Below, piece by piece: positions 1-11,600 of a stretch of 64,000 nucleotides of DNA; position 1 is the first letter of the stretch; each line of letters opens with the position of its first letter. Below the pieces are notes generated by a model that was not told where the DNA came from, ran no database searches, and worked only from the letters and a program-made list of their open reading frames with translations. Source of the DNA: Dimorphilus gyrociliatus (taxonomy: Eukaryota > Annelida > Polychaeta > Dinophilidae); assembly GCA_904063045.1 (NCBI GenBank), contig CAJFCJ010000006.1:4170408-4234407 (forward strand), read 5' to 3'. The position numbers were made by a program, and so were the translations under genes.

Positions 1-40
1 TATACTGCATAATAGACTACATTTTAAATAAATTATTTAC

Positions 41-136
41 CTCATCTATTTCCATTCTATCCATTGGGTGGGACGATGGCAATGAGCAGGAGGAAGAAGA
101 AGAAGGTGGAGAAGAGGAGGTGGTGACTATCTGCAT
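41..136 (-). CDS. Possible 5' coding exon of a gene leaving the left edge (partial)
   Basis: Read on the minus strand, an ATG at 136 opens a Ser/Pro-rich stretch with a run of serines and then the residues SHPMDRMEIDE. It ends at a good splice donor (GAG|GTAAAT) at 40-39. A second ATG inside this stretch has the better context and could be the true start. The rest of the gene would lie to the left of the window, so neither family nor function can be given. The GA-rich plus-strand text at about 89-122 is simply the complement of the serine codons. It could also be a non-coding simple repeat beside a chance donor. Confidence 0.35.
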
Positions 137-1760
137 AAATTGCATCCGGTTAAATAAAGATACACATTTATATTAACCAATAGGAAGACGTTGTAACATA
201 CTTGACTTTGTTGCTTGTGTAATAGGTAAACATTGTTATTCAGTGTATTGTTATCCTAGAAATGAAAAGTTAAAGAAAATAATAAATAGTTAGACTACAA
301 AGCTTTCGTATATAAACAATAATTATATTATCAACAGAATGCGAAACACAGTTATTCTTATTAATCTTGCTGCTTACCGACTCAAAATCTGTCATTATAA
401 TTTTACGAAGAACGTCATTGAACTGTTTAAGGGTAGATCATATGAGCGATTTCAATGCGAAAATATACCTTGAAAGAGCACATTGTTCACGTTGTGAATG
501 GGCGAAAACTACGAAAAGAAGGTCTCGATATGTTTGTGAAAGGTTTTTACACTGTACTTGCAAGCGTGCTGCGCATATTCTCTCTGTACTGCAACAGGGC
601 AGCTGCAATATGGTTTAAGTTTCCTATCTAGGCCTATGGATTAGCACAACAGCGCTTTAGTGTATTGGTCTATAGCATTAATTATATTATACTATTTCGT
701 TACATTCAATTATAGCTGTGGGCCCTTTTATCATACTTGTGGATTGAGGCCTATCAGTTACCGTTCTCTCACTTTGATACTCTTTAAGTATTCTAGTAAA
801 AAGTTTAAGTAAACTATTAATTCTCTTTCACATTGTAGTCCTAAATAACATTTCTCTTTCAAGTTTTACATATTTCTCGTCTAGAACAATCTCTTAAGCA
901 ATTATTACTTATTGTTCAAACTGTTAAGGTTTATAATGGAAATAGAAGATATTTTTAAATCTACAGATTTTTTATTGCCTATTTTTATATTATATTTGTA
1001 ATATTTATATTTATAGAATTTTATATAAATAATACTCTATTTCTAAGTTAAATACAGGTCTAGGCTAAACACTGCATACAGACGGATGTTACGCCATCTA
1101 TAGTCTATGGAACTTTTCGATTTTTATTGACAACTATAAAAAAGAACATTTCAAATAGAATTACAAGATGAATAGAATCAACTTACTGCTAAATTGTTCA
1201 TATAAAAGAATTTTACGGTAAATTGAGATTTAAGTAGCATTTTATTACAATATTTCCTTCCAAATGTCATTTTAATAATATTTTAATATTCTACCTAAAA
1301 AATTTCCCAAACCTTTCTTTAGAGGGAACAAAGTATTTTAATTCAATTTTTTTCCCTTAATATTAATAAGTTATCGAAGGCTGACTCAAGTTTTTACAAT
1401 ATAACTATTTTTTAATTAAAAATAGGTCAGGAAAAAAATTATTAAAATTGTTAAAAAATAAAAAGCAAAAATAAATTACAAGTAAATAAATGACCTTCAC
1501 CTTTAAAAAATATATACATTTATTTACATATTTTAACCACCCTCTAATAAAATTTTATATTAATGAGGTGACAAATAGAGATAGAAAAGAGTAAATCAAT
1601 TAAAGTTTCACCTTACGAAAGTATGTTGATTTGGCGTATAGTTAGAAAATTAGAAGAGTTACCATTAAACGAAAATTACGTGATGATAATAAATACAGTA
1701 TATACTGTATATATATATACTAATATATACAAGGTTAAGTACAAATAACAATTAGATGGC
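137..1760. other. AT-rich intergenic stretch, no gene recognised
   Basis: Only short open frames without family resemblance are present, including one of 83 codons at 367-618 that lacks an ATG start. An 18-bp perfect palindrome (ATACAGTAT followed by its reverse complement) lies at 1693-1710 next to a TA run, and a CGCCATCTA element lies at 1092-1100. The right end should contain the polyadenylation region of the minus-strand plakin-repeat gene. Confidence 0.5.
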
Positions 1761-3204
1761 CTATTCTTCCTTTCTAGATGCTTCTTTAAAAGCTTTAATA
1801 ACTTTTAAACTGCCAAATATCTTCTTTTTAATGACATTTGTCTTATCAATTACCATTCGATTGGATGGTTCCACTTCTAAACTGTTAGGGTTTTCAACTT
1901 TATTCGCTTTTAAAAAACCTCTAGCCAAAGCCTCTGGAAAATTTAACTTTTCATTTGTACTTGTATCGATGAATACTCCGTTATCCTTATCAATTATTCC
2001 GCAGTGTAAAGCCTCCGGAAATGTAATTATTTTCATTCTCTTTCTATCGACTATACCCCTGATTGCGTAAACTTCTGTTATCTCTTCAGCCTCTCTCATT
2101 GTTGTTATAATAAAACCGGATTGAATGGCATCGTCGATTGATGTCTTATCACCTGTTTCGGTGTTTAGAAAAAGTCCAAGATCTTCGTTAAGAATCCCAT
2201 TCACTTGTGCATCCTCTTTCGAAAGAACTTTATTACTTTTAACATCTATGACTGTTTCAATAGTCTCTTCGCTTTCTTTCAGTGTCTTTAACGTTATTAT
2301 ACCCAGTGTAGATTTCGTCTCTTTAGTTCGGATTGTTTTTTGATATTCAACAGTTATTTTTCCCTCAGTCATGGCTATTGGAATAGGTATCTCCTTTCCA
2401 TTTGTAGACCTATAAATTCCACTTTCAGGTATAATGATCTTTTTTTCAATTGCATCGTACAATGAAATTTCCTTTTTATCCTGAGGATCTTGAACACTTC
2501 TAATGAGAAAAGTTTGCTGTTCTTCACCTTCAATTGAATCTAATTGCTCAGTTTCTGTTGTTACTTCGGGAGGATAGTCAATATTTGTGATTTTGTCCTT
2601 TTTAACTTTATTTGATAAATCATTTTCTGGTTTTACCGTAACGGCTTCAATTATGTTTCCCTCCGCTATTTTAAGATAATTCCGTATTATATAATAATAA
2701 ATAAAATAATATAAAGGTTAACTGCATAACGCAAATTTTCACAAATACAGGCCTAATTTACAACGGCTGTACGCAATAATAGCTATTTCTTTTTTTGTTA
2801 TAATAAGCCATTAATTATTTTGGTCAATTATATTCTCTAGCCTATATTGAAATTTCAAAAATAGGCAAAACCCCCCGCGTATAATCTTTCTATAGTAAGG
2901 TAAGAGAAATAGGCTAAGGTTACATGAAAATGAGTTGTAAGGAGAAAGGAAAAAAAGAAACATTTTGTAAAAAATATTAAAAAATAAAACATTATCGAAA
3001 AGAGAACAAAATATAAAAACCAATAAAAATATATTTGCAAAAATTACCCAAGAAATTAATTTTACCTGCAATTTTCTCTTCGTCCGTCAATTCTAAGGAA
3101 GCACACCAAAGTTTAACAGAATATTTTGTAGATACAATACGAATATACGTCTGATTATCAATTACCAAAGATATTTTAGAGTTTACTGGTGTATCGTTTG
3201 TCAT
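1761..3204 (-). CDS. Short plakin (plectin)-repeat protein
   Basis: Two exons, 3204-3066 and 2665-1761, are joined in phase 1 (GCA G|GTAAAA ... TAG|CG GAG) and give about 347 residues. From roughly residue 110 onward the protein is a string of units of about 38 residues of plectin-repeat type, for example LYDAIEKKIIIPESGIY and FPEALHCGIIDKDNGVFID, with the usual pattern of hydrophobic positions, Gly-Ile-Ile/Leu and Glu-Ala-Leu. Plakin repeats in desmoplakin, plectin and the Shot/VAB-10 epidermal isoforms bind intermediate filaments or sit in cell-junction plaques. No plakin domain, spectrin repeats, calponin-homology or coiled-coil region is present, so this is a free-standing repeat protein rather than a full spectraplakin. 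A cytoskeletal or junctional role is inference. The first 46 residues are not recognised. It could also be one alternative end of a larger gene, but the ATG and stop look self-sufficient. Confidence 0.68.
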
Positions 3205-3985
3205 GTTTTTTTTTGCATTAAAATATAAAATATTGGAAATATGGTTAATACAAAAAAAAACTAAAAAACAAAAATTGAATGATGTTGTTTTTTTATCAAG
3301 TTTTAATATTCAAAAGAAATTTTTTTCCAATTTTATTTTAACTAAATCGATATTTTAATGCAATATGACACACTGGTAAAACGTTTGGATAAAACTATTT
3401 TATCCAAAATAAGCTCCATCTAGCGTTAGAACGTTATTTTTATGGCCTTTGAATAACAATTTCTAATTATTGGTTAGTAACCTTTATAATAATATAATCT
3501 ATTGATTATACTGTACACTTTCTCAAGTAGATATTTTAATATATAGTAACAAATGGAAAAAAAACAACAACAACATATATAGGTCTAACTTTTCTTCAAT
3601 TTTCAACAGATTCTAAGCTGGGGTACTTTTTTTTTTCTTTTTTTTTAAGTTAATCTCTGTGAAATAAACTGAACAGTAGTTTTTGAATCAACATTACAAG
3701 TAAACATTTATCAATGAGAAAATATTAGGGTCAATGAAAATATATATTTATTAAAAATATTTAATAATTTGATTATAATTGAACGAAACATTGTGTACCA
3801 GCAATGTTGTGTGTCAGTGTACGTGTGTGTGTCAGTGAATGCTGTCGTATCTGGCGGGTGACCTAAAGTCACACTCATAAAGTCGGTCTGACTTGATATC
3901 AAGTCAGATCGCGAATTTGACAAAGTCAACAGCCAGATGAGTAGAATCAAGCGCCAACTTAAATGACAAGAGTAACTGTGAGAGG
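3205..3985. other. Intergenic region with GT-rich tract and upstream promoter DNA
   Basis: No gene was recognised. T and A runs dominate up to about 3660. A GTGTGTCAGTGTACGTGTGT-type tract lies at 3805-3837, followed by repeated AAGTC/GACTT words and a 22-bp palindrome. The last 200 bases are best explained as the upstream promoter of the CUB-like gene. Confidence 0.4.
3887..3908. promoter_or_regulatory. 22-bp perfect palindrome upstream of a TATA box
   Basis: TCTGACTTGAT is followed directly by its exact reverse complement. Further AAGTC half-sites flank it, at about 3867-3872 (AAAGTC), 3881-3885 (AAGTC) and 3922-3928 (AAAGTCA). It lies about 80 bases upstream of a TATA box. A dimeric transcription-factor site is the likely reading. 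The factor cannot be named from sequence. Confidence 0.45.
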
Positions 3986-3993
3986 TATAAAAG
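3986..3993 (+). promoter_or_regulatory. TATA box of the CUB-like gene
   Basis: TATAAAAG in a GC-flanked setting (gagaggTATAAAAGgg). A start site near 4008-4020 would give a 5' untranslated exon that ends at the donor AAC|GTAAGT (4381). The acceptor TTTTTTAG just before 4508 then leads to the ATG at 4516. Clear TATA boxes are rare in this window. Confidence 0.5.
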
Positions 3994-4515
3994 GGAAAAT
4001 ATGTGACAGTACAGGGTGAGAGCCAAACGAACGTTTAAAAATAAATTGTAACGAAATTATTAATTAATTTCGTGATACAAGTAACCATAAATCTTGTAAA
4101 ATAATATTATAGCTTAAAGTTGAAATATAATCCCTAGAAAACAATTTGAAAGTAGATATCTATAATTGGCGAATTTTTTATTGACCCAGGCTTCTATTGT
4201 AGAATTAACCTAGGCTTATAGGGCTTTAGGTAATCCCTTAAAAAAAAATTGTCATAATACTCATAGCTAATGAAGTATTTCGTAGAAAGTACCAAAATTT
4301 TGTATTAATATACTATATTCCCGTATAGATAACTCAAAAAGAGAGGACAATATAGCCAAGAGAATTTACTTGCTGATAACGTAAGTATGCTTTTGTAAAA
4401 ACCGCTTAATAAATCCTCTTTCTTAGAGCTAGTCTAAATTTTCCCATGATATGTTAGGCCGAATTTTAAAAATATTTGAATAAAATGGACCCTTTTTTAT
4501 TTTTTAGGAAAGACT

Positions 4516-5166
4516 ATGATCTCAATGAAACAGTGTTTAATTGTTCTTCCTTTATTATTGGGATTTGTTATAAATAATGGTAAAACTCAATTTAATAGTC
4601 AATTTATATAGTTTATTAACATTCGTTTATTCATTGTTTTTTCAACAGTATCGACGTCTGCTCATTGTCGCAATCTAAACGCGTCAGAGACTCCGAAAAT
4701 TTTAGAATCATCTTCTGCATACAATTGTTGGATTATAACTCCGTCGACTGTTTTTGGTCGCGTTCGTTTGCAAATAATTGGAGTAAATTTTGCCAAGGAA
4801 AAAGAGGACTTTTTGGAAATAAGCGATGGGGGTGTTAAAAGGTCTAGTAGAACTTACATATTCAATAAAACTGATGTAGTTCGTCATTTTAATTTTCTTA
4901 CTAAAGAGCGAATCACTTATATTTATTTTCATTCTGAAGGAAACTTTAAAATAAGTTACCATGAAGTGATTGACAAGTCTTTTAAATTAGAATTGGCTGT
5001 TTATGCCTTTGTTTGTTTAATAGTTTTTGTTTTAGTATTATTCTTTCTGGTTATTGTAATAATGTTTCTAGCATACAAGAAAACTATTAGGGGTCGAAAT
5101 GTTGACGATAAAGATTCTAGTGAACAGCCTCCATCTTACAGAACACTAAAAAATCTTATTGTCTAA
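4516..5166 (+). CDS. Small single-pass membrane protein with CUB-like ectodomain
   Basis: Exons 4516-4579 and 4649-5166 join in phase 1 to give 193 residues. The start is a hydrophobic signal sequence (CLIVLPLLLGFVI). A segment that reads like a short CUB domain follows: a first Cys near CRNLNAS, YNCWIITPS with the typical Cys-Trp before a Pro-containing strand, and EDFLEISDG matching the CUB core strand. A strongly hydrophobic membrane segment (LAVYAFVCLIVFVLVLFFLV onward) comes next, with a basic stop-transfer and a cytoplasmic tail of about 35 residues holding a PPSY motif that could recruit WW-domain (NEDD4-type) proteins. CUB domains bind extracellular proteins or carbohydrate. The ligand is unknown. 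Only about two CUB cysteines are visible, so the domain call is tentative. Expression is probably regulated, given the TATA box and palindrome upstream. Confidence 0.65.
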
Positions 5167-5501
5167 TTTGTCTCTTAACACTTCAGCACAAAAATTTTTT
5201 TTGTTATTTATCTTTATGTTGTTGTAAAAAGTAAAAACAAGAAAACTAGTGTAAGCTATGTAAAATTTGAGTAAATAGACGTAATTTGATAAATGTTGTT
5301 GTTTCTTTACATTTATAAAGTGTTCTATTAACTAAGTGATATGTTAAAGTATTTGTTTAATAGCAAATAGAAGCAGTTTTTAAAAGTTCTCTTTACAAAA
5401 ATAAAATTATTTGCACTCTGAGAATTTTTGGCTTTCTTCGTTCTCTACAAAAATCAGTAATTCTTACTTCCATACGGATATTAGTCATATCGAAAATTTT
5501 T

Positions 5502-5526
5502 GCCGTTTCCGCTTCCTTTTTTCTCC
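5502..5526 (+). promoter_or_regulatory. Pyrimidine-rich transcription start region of RPS20
   Basis: GCCGTTTCCGCTTCC and the following T/C run, about 80-100 bases upstream of the ATG, resembles a 5' terminal oligopyrimidine (TOP) start, the hallmark of ribosomal-protein mRNAs. The exact start base is not visible. Confidence 0.4.
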
Positions 5527-5601
5527 AAAGCGTGAAGGAGTATACAGTAAATCTACTGGCTCACCGCTTTTCGAGTTGAATAAGTCGGCCAGATTATTAA
5601 A

Positions 5602-6127
5602 ATGGTATGAACAATTATGTAATTTATAATAATCTATTCATTCAATATGTAAATTTTCAAGAATGACCTTAACATAGTCTATAAAAATGTATTTTATAAA
5701 TTTTCCTCTACTAACAGGAAAAACCAACTAAGCCTACCACCGAGGAAACTCCTGTTCACCGTATCAGGATCACTTTGACCAGCAAAAATGTAAAGAGCTT
5801 GGAAAAAGGTATAATACAAACTTCTAGTTTTAATAAATTTATTTTAAGTATCAATATTATCTGACAGTTTGCGGAGATTTGATCAAGAGCGCTAAAGACA
5901 AGTCTCTGAAGGTTAAAGGACCGGTTAGATTGCCAACGAAAGTCCTAAGAATCACAACAAGAAAAACCCCTTGTGGTGAAGGTTCGAAAACTTGGGATCG
6001 CTTCCAAATGAGAATCCATAAGCGTCTCATTGATCTTCATAGTTCATCTGAAGTTGTTAAACAGATAACTTCGATACCAATTGAACCTGGTGTCGAGGTT
6101 GAGGTTACTATTGCTGACGCAGCCTAA
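5602..6127 (+). CDS. RPS20: 40S ribosomal protein S20 (uS10)
   Basis: Three coding exons: the ATG alone at 5602-5604, then 5718-5808 and 5868-6127, giving 117 residues against about 119 in vertebrates. Diagnostic stretches are [45 protein letters not shown] and the end [13 protein letters not shown]. The protein sits in the head of the small ribosomal subunit. The start codon abuts the donor (ATG|GTATGA), so the first coding exon is a single codon, and the second exon enters at [16 protein letters not shown] lies 8 bases after the stop. The next gene (DRC3) is convergent, with 217 bases between the stops. Confidence 0.97.
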
Positions 6128-6344
6128 GATGGATGAATAAAAGTTCAATGACGATCCTTTAATTAAGCTTGCTCAGTACATAGCTATTAGTGCGTAAAAT
6201 TTTTAAATTAGAAGGGCGTAACATCATTGTACTGTACTTCAGACATCCATACCCTTCTCTTTAGAGCACAAATAGTTCACGATTCTTTCTTATAATGGGC
6301 GTTTATATTTAAAATTTTATTGAAAAAAAAAGAAGTTTATTAGG

Positions 6345-8219
6345 TTAGAATTCTGCTGAATAGTTATTTTCGAAATCGTCTTTTAGATGGTCTATTAAAT
6401 GGCTGATCTCTGTTACCCTTTGCCGATTTCTTTCAATCTCCTCTTGTTCGTGTATAGTTCTAGTCAGATTAGTTAACCAAGTATTTACTTTGGTTGTACA
6501 ATCGTCTTCGCGGTTATCAATTTTCATTAAGTGTACATCGTGGGAAGATGTAACCTGTATAGTTAACGAAAATAGTAATTGATAAGCTCCACTTTGAGAG
6601 TGACATACATACCGCACTATTTAAAGTGTCTTTATCAACGAATAGATCTCTTATTTCATCAGGGATATCATCATCTACCTCACCTTTGACAATTTTTTCT
6701 AAGGTCATTTGGCCAATTTCCAATAATTTCTCATTGTGCTGGTTTTCCAGTTCTCTCATTCGGCTAAATAAAGCGCTAACATTTTCTTTAAAGTTTGCCA
6801 CCATATCGGACATTGCACGTTCGAATTCTTTAATAACGTCTTCCAGCTGATCGACCAACTGCATCTCATAAATCATGAGTGCATCCCATAATTTGTCAAT
6901 TGTCTTCTGATATTCTTCGTGAGCCTCTTGTTCCTCGTGGTTTTCTCCTGGTTCGATCAATAGTTCTGGCAGTACTCTTTTTCGATATTCCATAAATTCT
7001 TCTATTTTATTTATTCCCAGTTGTTTATTTGTTTCCTTTGCTTCTCTTACACATTCCCAAAACATTTTCACTTCCGCTTGTCTCTCCACATGCATCTTTA
7101 ACCCAAATTCAAATATTTCGCGGCAAATTTCGTTAAATTCTTCTCTGTAGTTTGAGATCATTTCGTCAACAGTCGGAATCTTATTTAATTTCATTCCCTC
7201 CGGATCTTCAGCGTACAAACTATCGAATAGTGTTGAGTCGTTCAAATGTTCTACATAAGCAGCCTATAAAAGGAAATAATAAATTAAATACTTTGGCGAT
7301 TACTATATATAAAAATCCTACCTTGTGTAACTCGAGTTCTTCTGTTTTTTTTATCTCCTCTTCCTTCTTTCTAGCAGCGTTCCTCTCGCCTTCTTCCAGT
7401 TCTTGAAGGGCAATATCATACTTCTCTTTAGCAGCCTCTCTCTGAGAGTTTATTCAGTCATAATTAAAATAAAGTTGATAATTTGATTTTATTAAAAGAA
7501 ATTACCGTTTTCTGATCTACTAATCGATAATCTAAATATTCTAGATCGGGTAGATGAGCTGCTATATAACTTTCGTATGCCGCATCATTTTTAATAGGGT
7601 TTCCCGTTAGATTTAATGTTCGTAGATTATCGAATTTACGAAGATACTTCATATTCTCTAAATCCTTTAATTGATTGTTCCCAACAGATAGAACGTGTAA
7701 CTTTGTTAAGTTATCCATGTTTTCTACTCTCTCAATTCGATTATTGTAGAGTGTCAGGTCTTCTAATAAAGTCAAATTATCCAAATTCTCAATAACTTCT
7801 ATATTATTAAAAGACAAGTCTGTTGAAAAAAAATGATATTTTAAAGAAGAATATTTTCTTTATTCACTTAAAAAATATAATTATACCAAGCCAAACGAGA
7901 TTCACAAGAGTGTCCAAACCTTCTATTCTTTCAATGATATTGTTATCTAATTGTAGTTTTACAAGACTTTTGAAACTCCATAAATTACCAATTTTCAGAA
8001 TATCTATTGGGGATAGAATTTATACAATTTTAAGAGCATTGTTTTGGTTTTCGGCCTACTTTTAAAGTCCAATCTAAGTGATGTAACGTCCGCGAAATCG
8101 ATGCCTTCCTCTCTGGCTAGTTTACCAGCCTCATTTTTTGGACCTTGTTCAACGACAGCTCTTTGAAGCATCTCATCATCAATAACTGACGGCTCAATTG
8201 TATCGTATAAGCGACTCAT
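6345..8219 (-). CDS. DRC3: Dynein regulatory complex subunit 3 (LRRC48)
   Basis: Six exons (8219-8060, 8003-7887, 7819-7506, 7441-7322, 7263-6613, 6554-6345) give 523 residues, the same length as I recall for the human protein. It starts MSRLYDTIEPSVIDDEM, has leucine-rich repeats (LVKLQLDNNIIERIEGL and following) at about 45-200, then a coiled-coil rod (EEGERNAARKKEEEIKK), LFVDKDTLNSA and SHDVHLMKIDNREDD. DRC3 is part of the nexin-dynein regulatory complex of motile cilia and flagella, where it tunes dynein-driven bending. Its presence indicates that the organism builds motile cilia. The start is divergent from TOM1 across about 410 bases, a probable shared promoter. No frameshift or missing region was seen. 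Confidence 0.96.
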
Positions 8220-8629
8220 TTTTTCTCTACGAAAATAAAGAATACACAAAAATTAGAGCATTTATTCTAATGAAATAGTTTTAAAATAGTGAAAGAAATT
8301 AATCTATTCTGCCATGTCAAATTGATTTTTACAAATATTAAGTATTATTAATTTGCTTACCAGATAGTATCACAGAATCTCATGTAGAGTAAGTTAAATT
8401 TTATATATTGGACGGTCGTTTGTTAGGGTCGCATTCGGTTACTATGGTGATCAAATATGAAACTAGCGAGAATATTTTACATTATAAACGATAAAAAAAT
8501 ATTTAATAAATAAGATAACAAATTTTTCTTGGTTCAAACTTTTTTTTATGAATTAAATAGTTGGTGCGTAATTTATGTTGTCGAAATTTGTCTCTTCCGG
8601 TTGTACGAAACGGCAATAAACTTGAAAAA

Positions 8630-11600
8630 ATGGAAAGAGTTCAGTCATTTTTAGCCGGAAATCCATTTAATAACCCTATTGGTCAAAGAATTGGTAAATA
8701 AAGGTTTTCCTCTTGGAAAACTTTAAATTTTTTAGAGCAGGTCAAAATAGAAATAAGTATGATTCATCATCACCCTTACAGAAAAAGCTACAGATCCAAC
8801 CATATCAAGTGAGAATTGGGCTTTAAATATGGAAATATGTGATTACATTAATGGTACTGAAGAAGGGTAAGGAATTTGCCAATTTCTAAAAATATCCTAA
8901 AAAAACTCACAGCTGATATGTTTACAATTTTTTCAGCGGAAAGGATGCCATAAAGGCTATTAGAAAGAGATTTCAATCCCAGAGTAAAAACAGCAAATGT
9001 ATGATATACACTTTAGTAGTTTTGGAAACATGCGTTAAAAATTGTGGACGCCGTTTCCATATTCATGTTGCAAATAAGGACTTTCTGCAGGACATGCACA
9101 AAATATGCCAACCAAAGAATGATCCTTCTTTGGAGGTACAAGAAAAAGTTTACCAATTAATTCAAGTATGATTGTCATTATACATTCAAATTATAATCTT
9201 GTCATAAAAAGAAAATATACTCTAGCACACTTATTGTTTTGTAGAATTGGTCGGAGGCATTTACTGGCGAACCTGAATTGAAAGAAGTTGAAAAACTGTA
9301 TAGGGATTTAAAATCAAAGGGAATGGATTTTCCCATATCAGAAACGGATATGACGAAACAAGTATTTTTTAATGAACTATGTTTTTCATTTTTAAATCTG
9401 CTTAAATACATTTCAGGCTCATAACATCGAAGCTAGGCCTGCCTCCCAAAGAATGGTATGTGTTTTTCATAATCTATTTTATATCCCGATTAAAAAATTT
9501 ATATTAATATCCTTTTGGTAATGAATGCTAAGCACCTAAGTACTGTTATCTATTTGGGTTGTTGCACAGTATGATGAGTATAAAAAACATTTACATCAAT
9601 AATTAATATTTTGACTGTGTCAAAAAAATCGTTTAAAAATTTAGAGTTAAGCCTATAATACCACAAAAAACAGGAAACCAGACAATAATACTGTTTTCGT
9701 AAAATCTTTGAAAAGGTCATAAGAAAAATTGTCAGAATATCGTAATGCAAACCCATAAACCATATTTTCCATATTAGGATTAGAGATATAACTATGTTTA
9801 TTTATCATTAACATGTTTTGTTTTATAACTGTTCTATTTTTACTCTCTTTTATTAAGTTTGATGATAAACTAGAGTGGTGCCACTTAATTATAATGTACA
9901 ATTTTGTATTTAAAATTTACCGTTTTGTTGAATTTTATTTAATGAATATTTAATGGATAAGATAAAATGATTTTATAATTTTTTATCAGCCTGTAGCAAA
10001 TCATCCTCCTCCACCATCATCTATGAACCGTGCTCCTGGAGCTGTTCAAGATCTTAAGGCTAAAATTAAAAAGGATTTGGACAGCGTTAAACACCATATC
10101 ACAATATTCAATGAACTTTTAACCGGAATCCAACCCGGTCAAGGTACTGAGGATGATAAAAAACTGATGGAGGTAAATATAATAATGCTGAATTAAAAAT
10201 ATAAATCTACTGTTTCTATTAATAGAATTTATTTGTTATATAATATAATATGTTGCAGGACTTGAATGCTACCTGTCATCAAATGCAAGAGAGAATCGTT
10301 GAACTACTTAATCAAATATCGGCTGAGGAAATAACCGTAGATTTGCTACATTTGAACGATGAATTAAATAATTTATTCATGAGATATGATAGATATCAAA
10401 GAATGGCAGTTAGTTCATCATCATCAGCGTCACAACCAAGCACAGTAAGCAAAAAAATTAAATGTAAATGACAGAAGAACAAAACGAATATACGAGAAAG
10501 AACTTATTCATTTTAAAATTCTCAAAAACAATTACAAGCGAACACGTACATGCAAATTGTTTACAGAAAAGATAACATTAATTTAGCTACTTATATATAA
10601 ATATGTGCAAGCCAAGCCAAACCAAACCAAATTATTTTAACTAATCAATTAACTTAGTAAATTTAATAGTTTTTTTTAAATAGCTATTAAAAATAATCTT
10701 AAATTTTGAAAGAGAATTATAATAAGTTTCTTGTCTCATTTGATGCTAACAAATTAAAGATTTGTTTTATCCTATAAAAACGTTTTTTTTCACCTTTACT
10801 AAATATACCTTTCTTTTCAAACAAATTAATAGGGACAGGCACTTCCTCCAGTTGTTGGGGATGGAGCAGCAAAAACCAATCAAACGACCGACTTACTGAT
10901 TGATTTAGGTGACGATAATACTAATACTACGAATCCACCCAATTTGAATACGCAGTTTGTCGGGTTATGTGAGTCACACACTCTTCTTTTTTTTTCTTTT
11001 TTTGAGTTAATTTTATTTAGTTTTTCAATCTATTTTTTATTTTATTTATTTTCAAATATTAATTTTCAATTATTAATTTTCGAACAATTGTGTTTAGTTT
11101 ATATATATATATATTTATATATATATATTTTATTTCAAAGTTGTATTAAATTATATCTATATATATTTATTTCAACTGTGTCTATATGTATATCTATGTT
11201 TGGAAAATATGCGTATTCACACCCACTTTATAGACTAAAGCAAATAATTGATAGTTTCCACCTATACTGTATAATGGAATTTAATAACAACAAAAAAAAG
11301 GGATCTTCATTGTTATACTCTCTTCTATTTGTTTGAAATACATTTATTATTTTGTTATTTTTTTTTATTTAGCCGTTGGTGGGAGTAACAAGAAACCAGA
11401 AACTGATGAATTTGATTTGCTAGCTCAGTCTAGACAAGGCCCGTTAGTATTTATTTAAACATTTATTGTATGATGCATTTGTTTTTTTTTAAAATCTCTT
11501 TGCATTTAAAGTAAAATCGTATTTAAAAAAGAAACACGTATTCACACAGACCGCCTGCTGGAGCTATGGGTGTGGCATTAACGGCAGAAAAACCAGACGT

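Noticed and set aside
367-618. 83-codon frame with several cysteines
   Set aside because: It has no ATG at its start, no splice context and no recognisable zinc or secretory pattern.
10608-10628. GCCAAGCCAAACCAAACC-like short repeat
   Set aside because: Only three or four imperfect copies inside a TOM1 intron. Not a telomere or satellite array.
10944-11336. 130-codon plus-strand open frame
   Set aside because: It overlaps the end of a TOM1 exon and then runs into its T/A-rich intron. The donor GTGAGT at 10968 and the acceptor near 11373 explain it.
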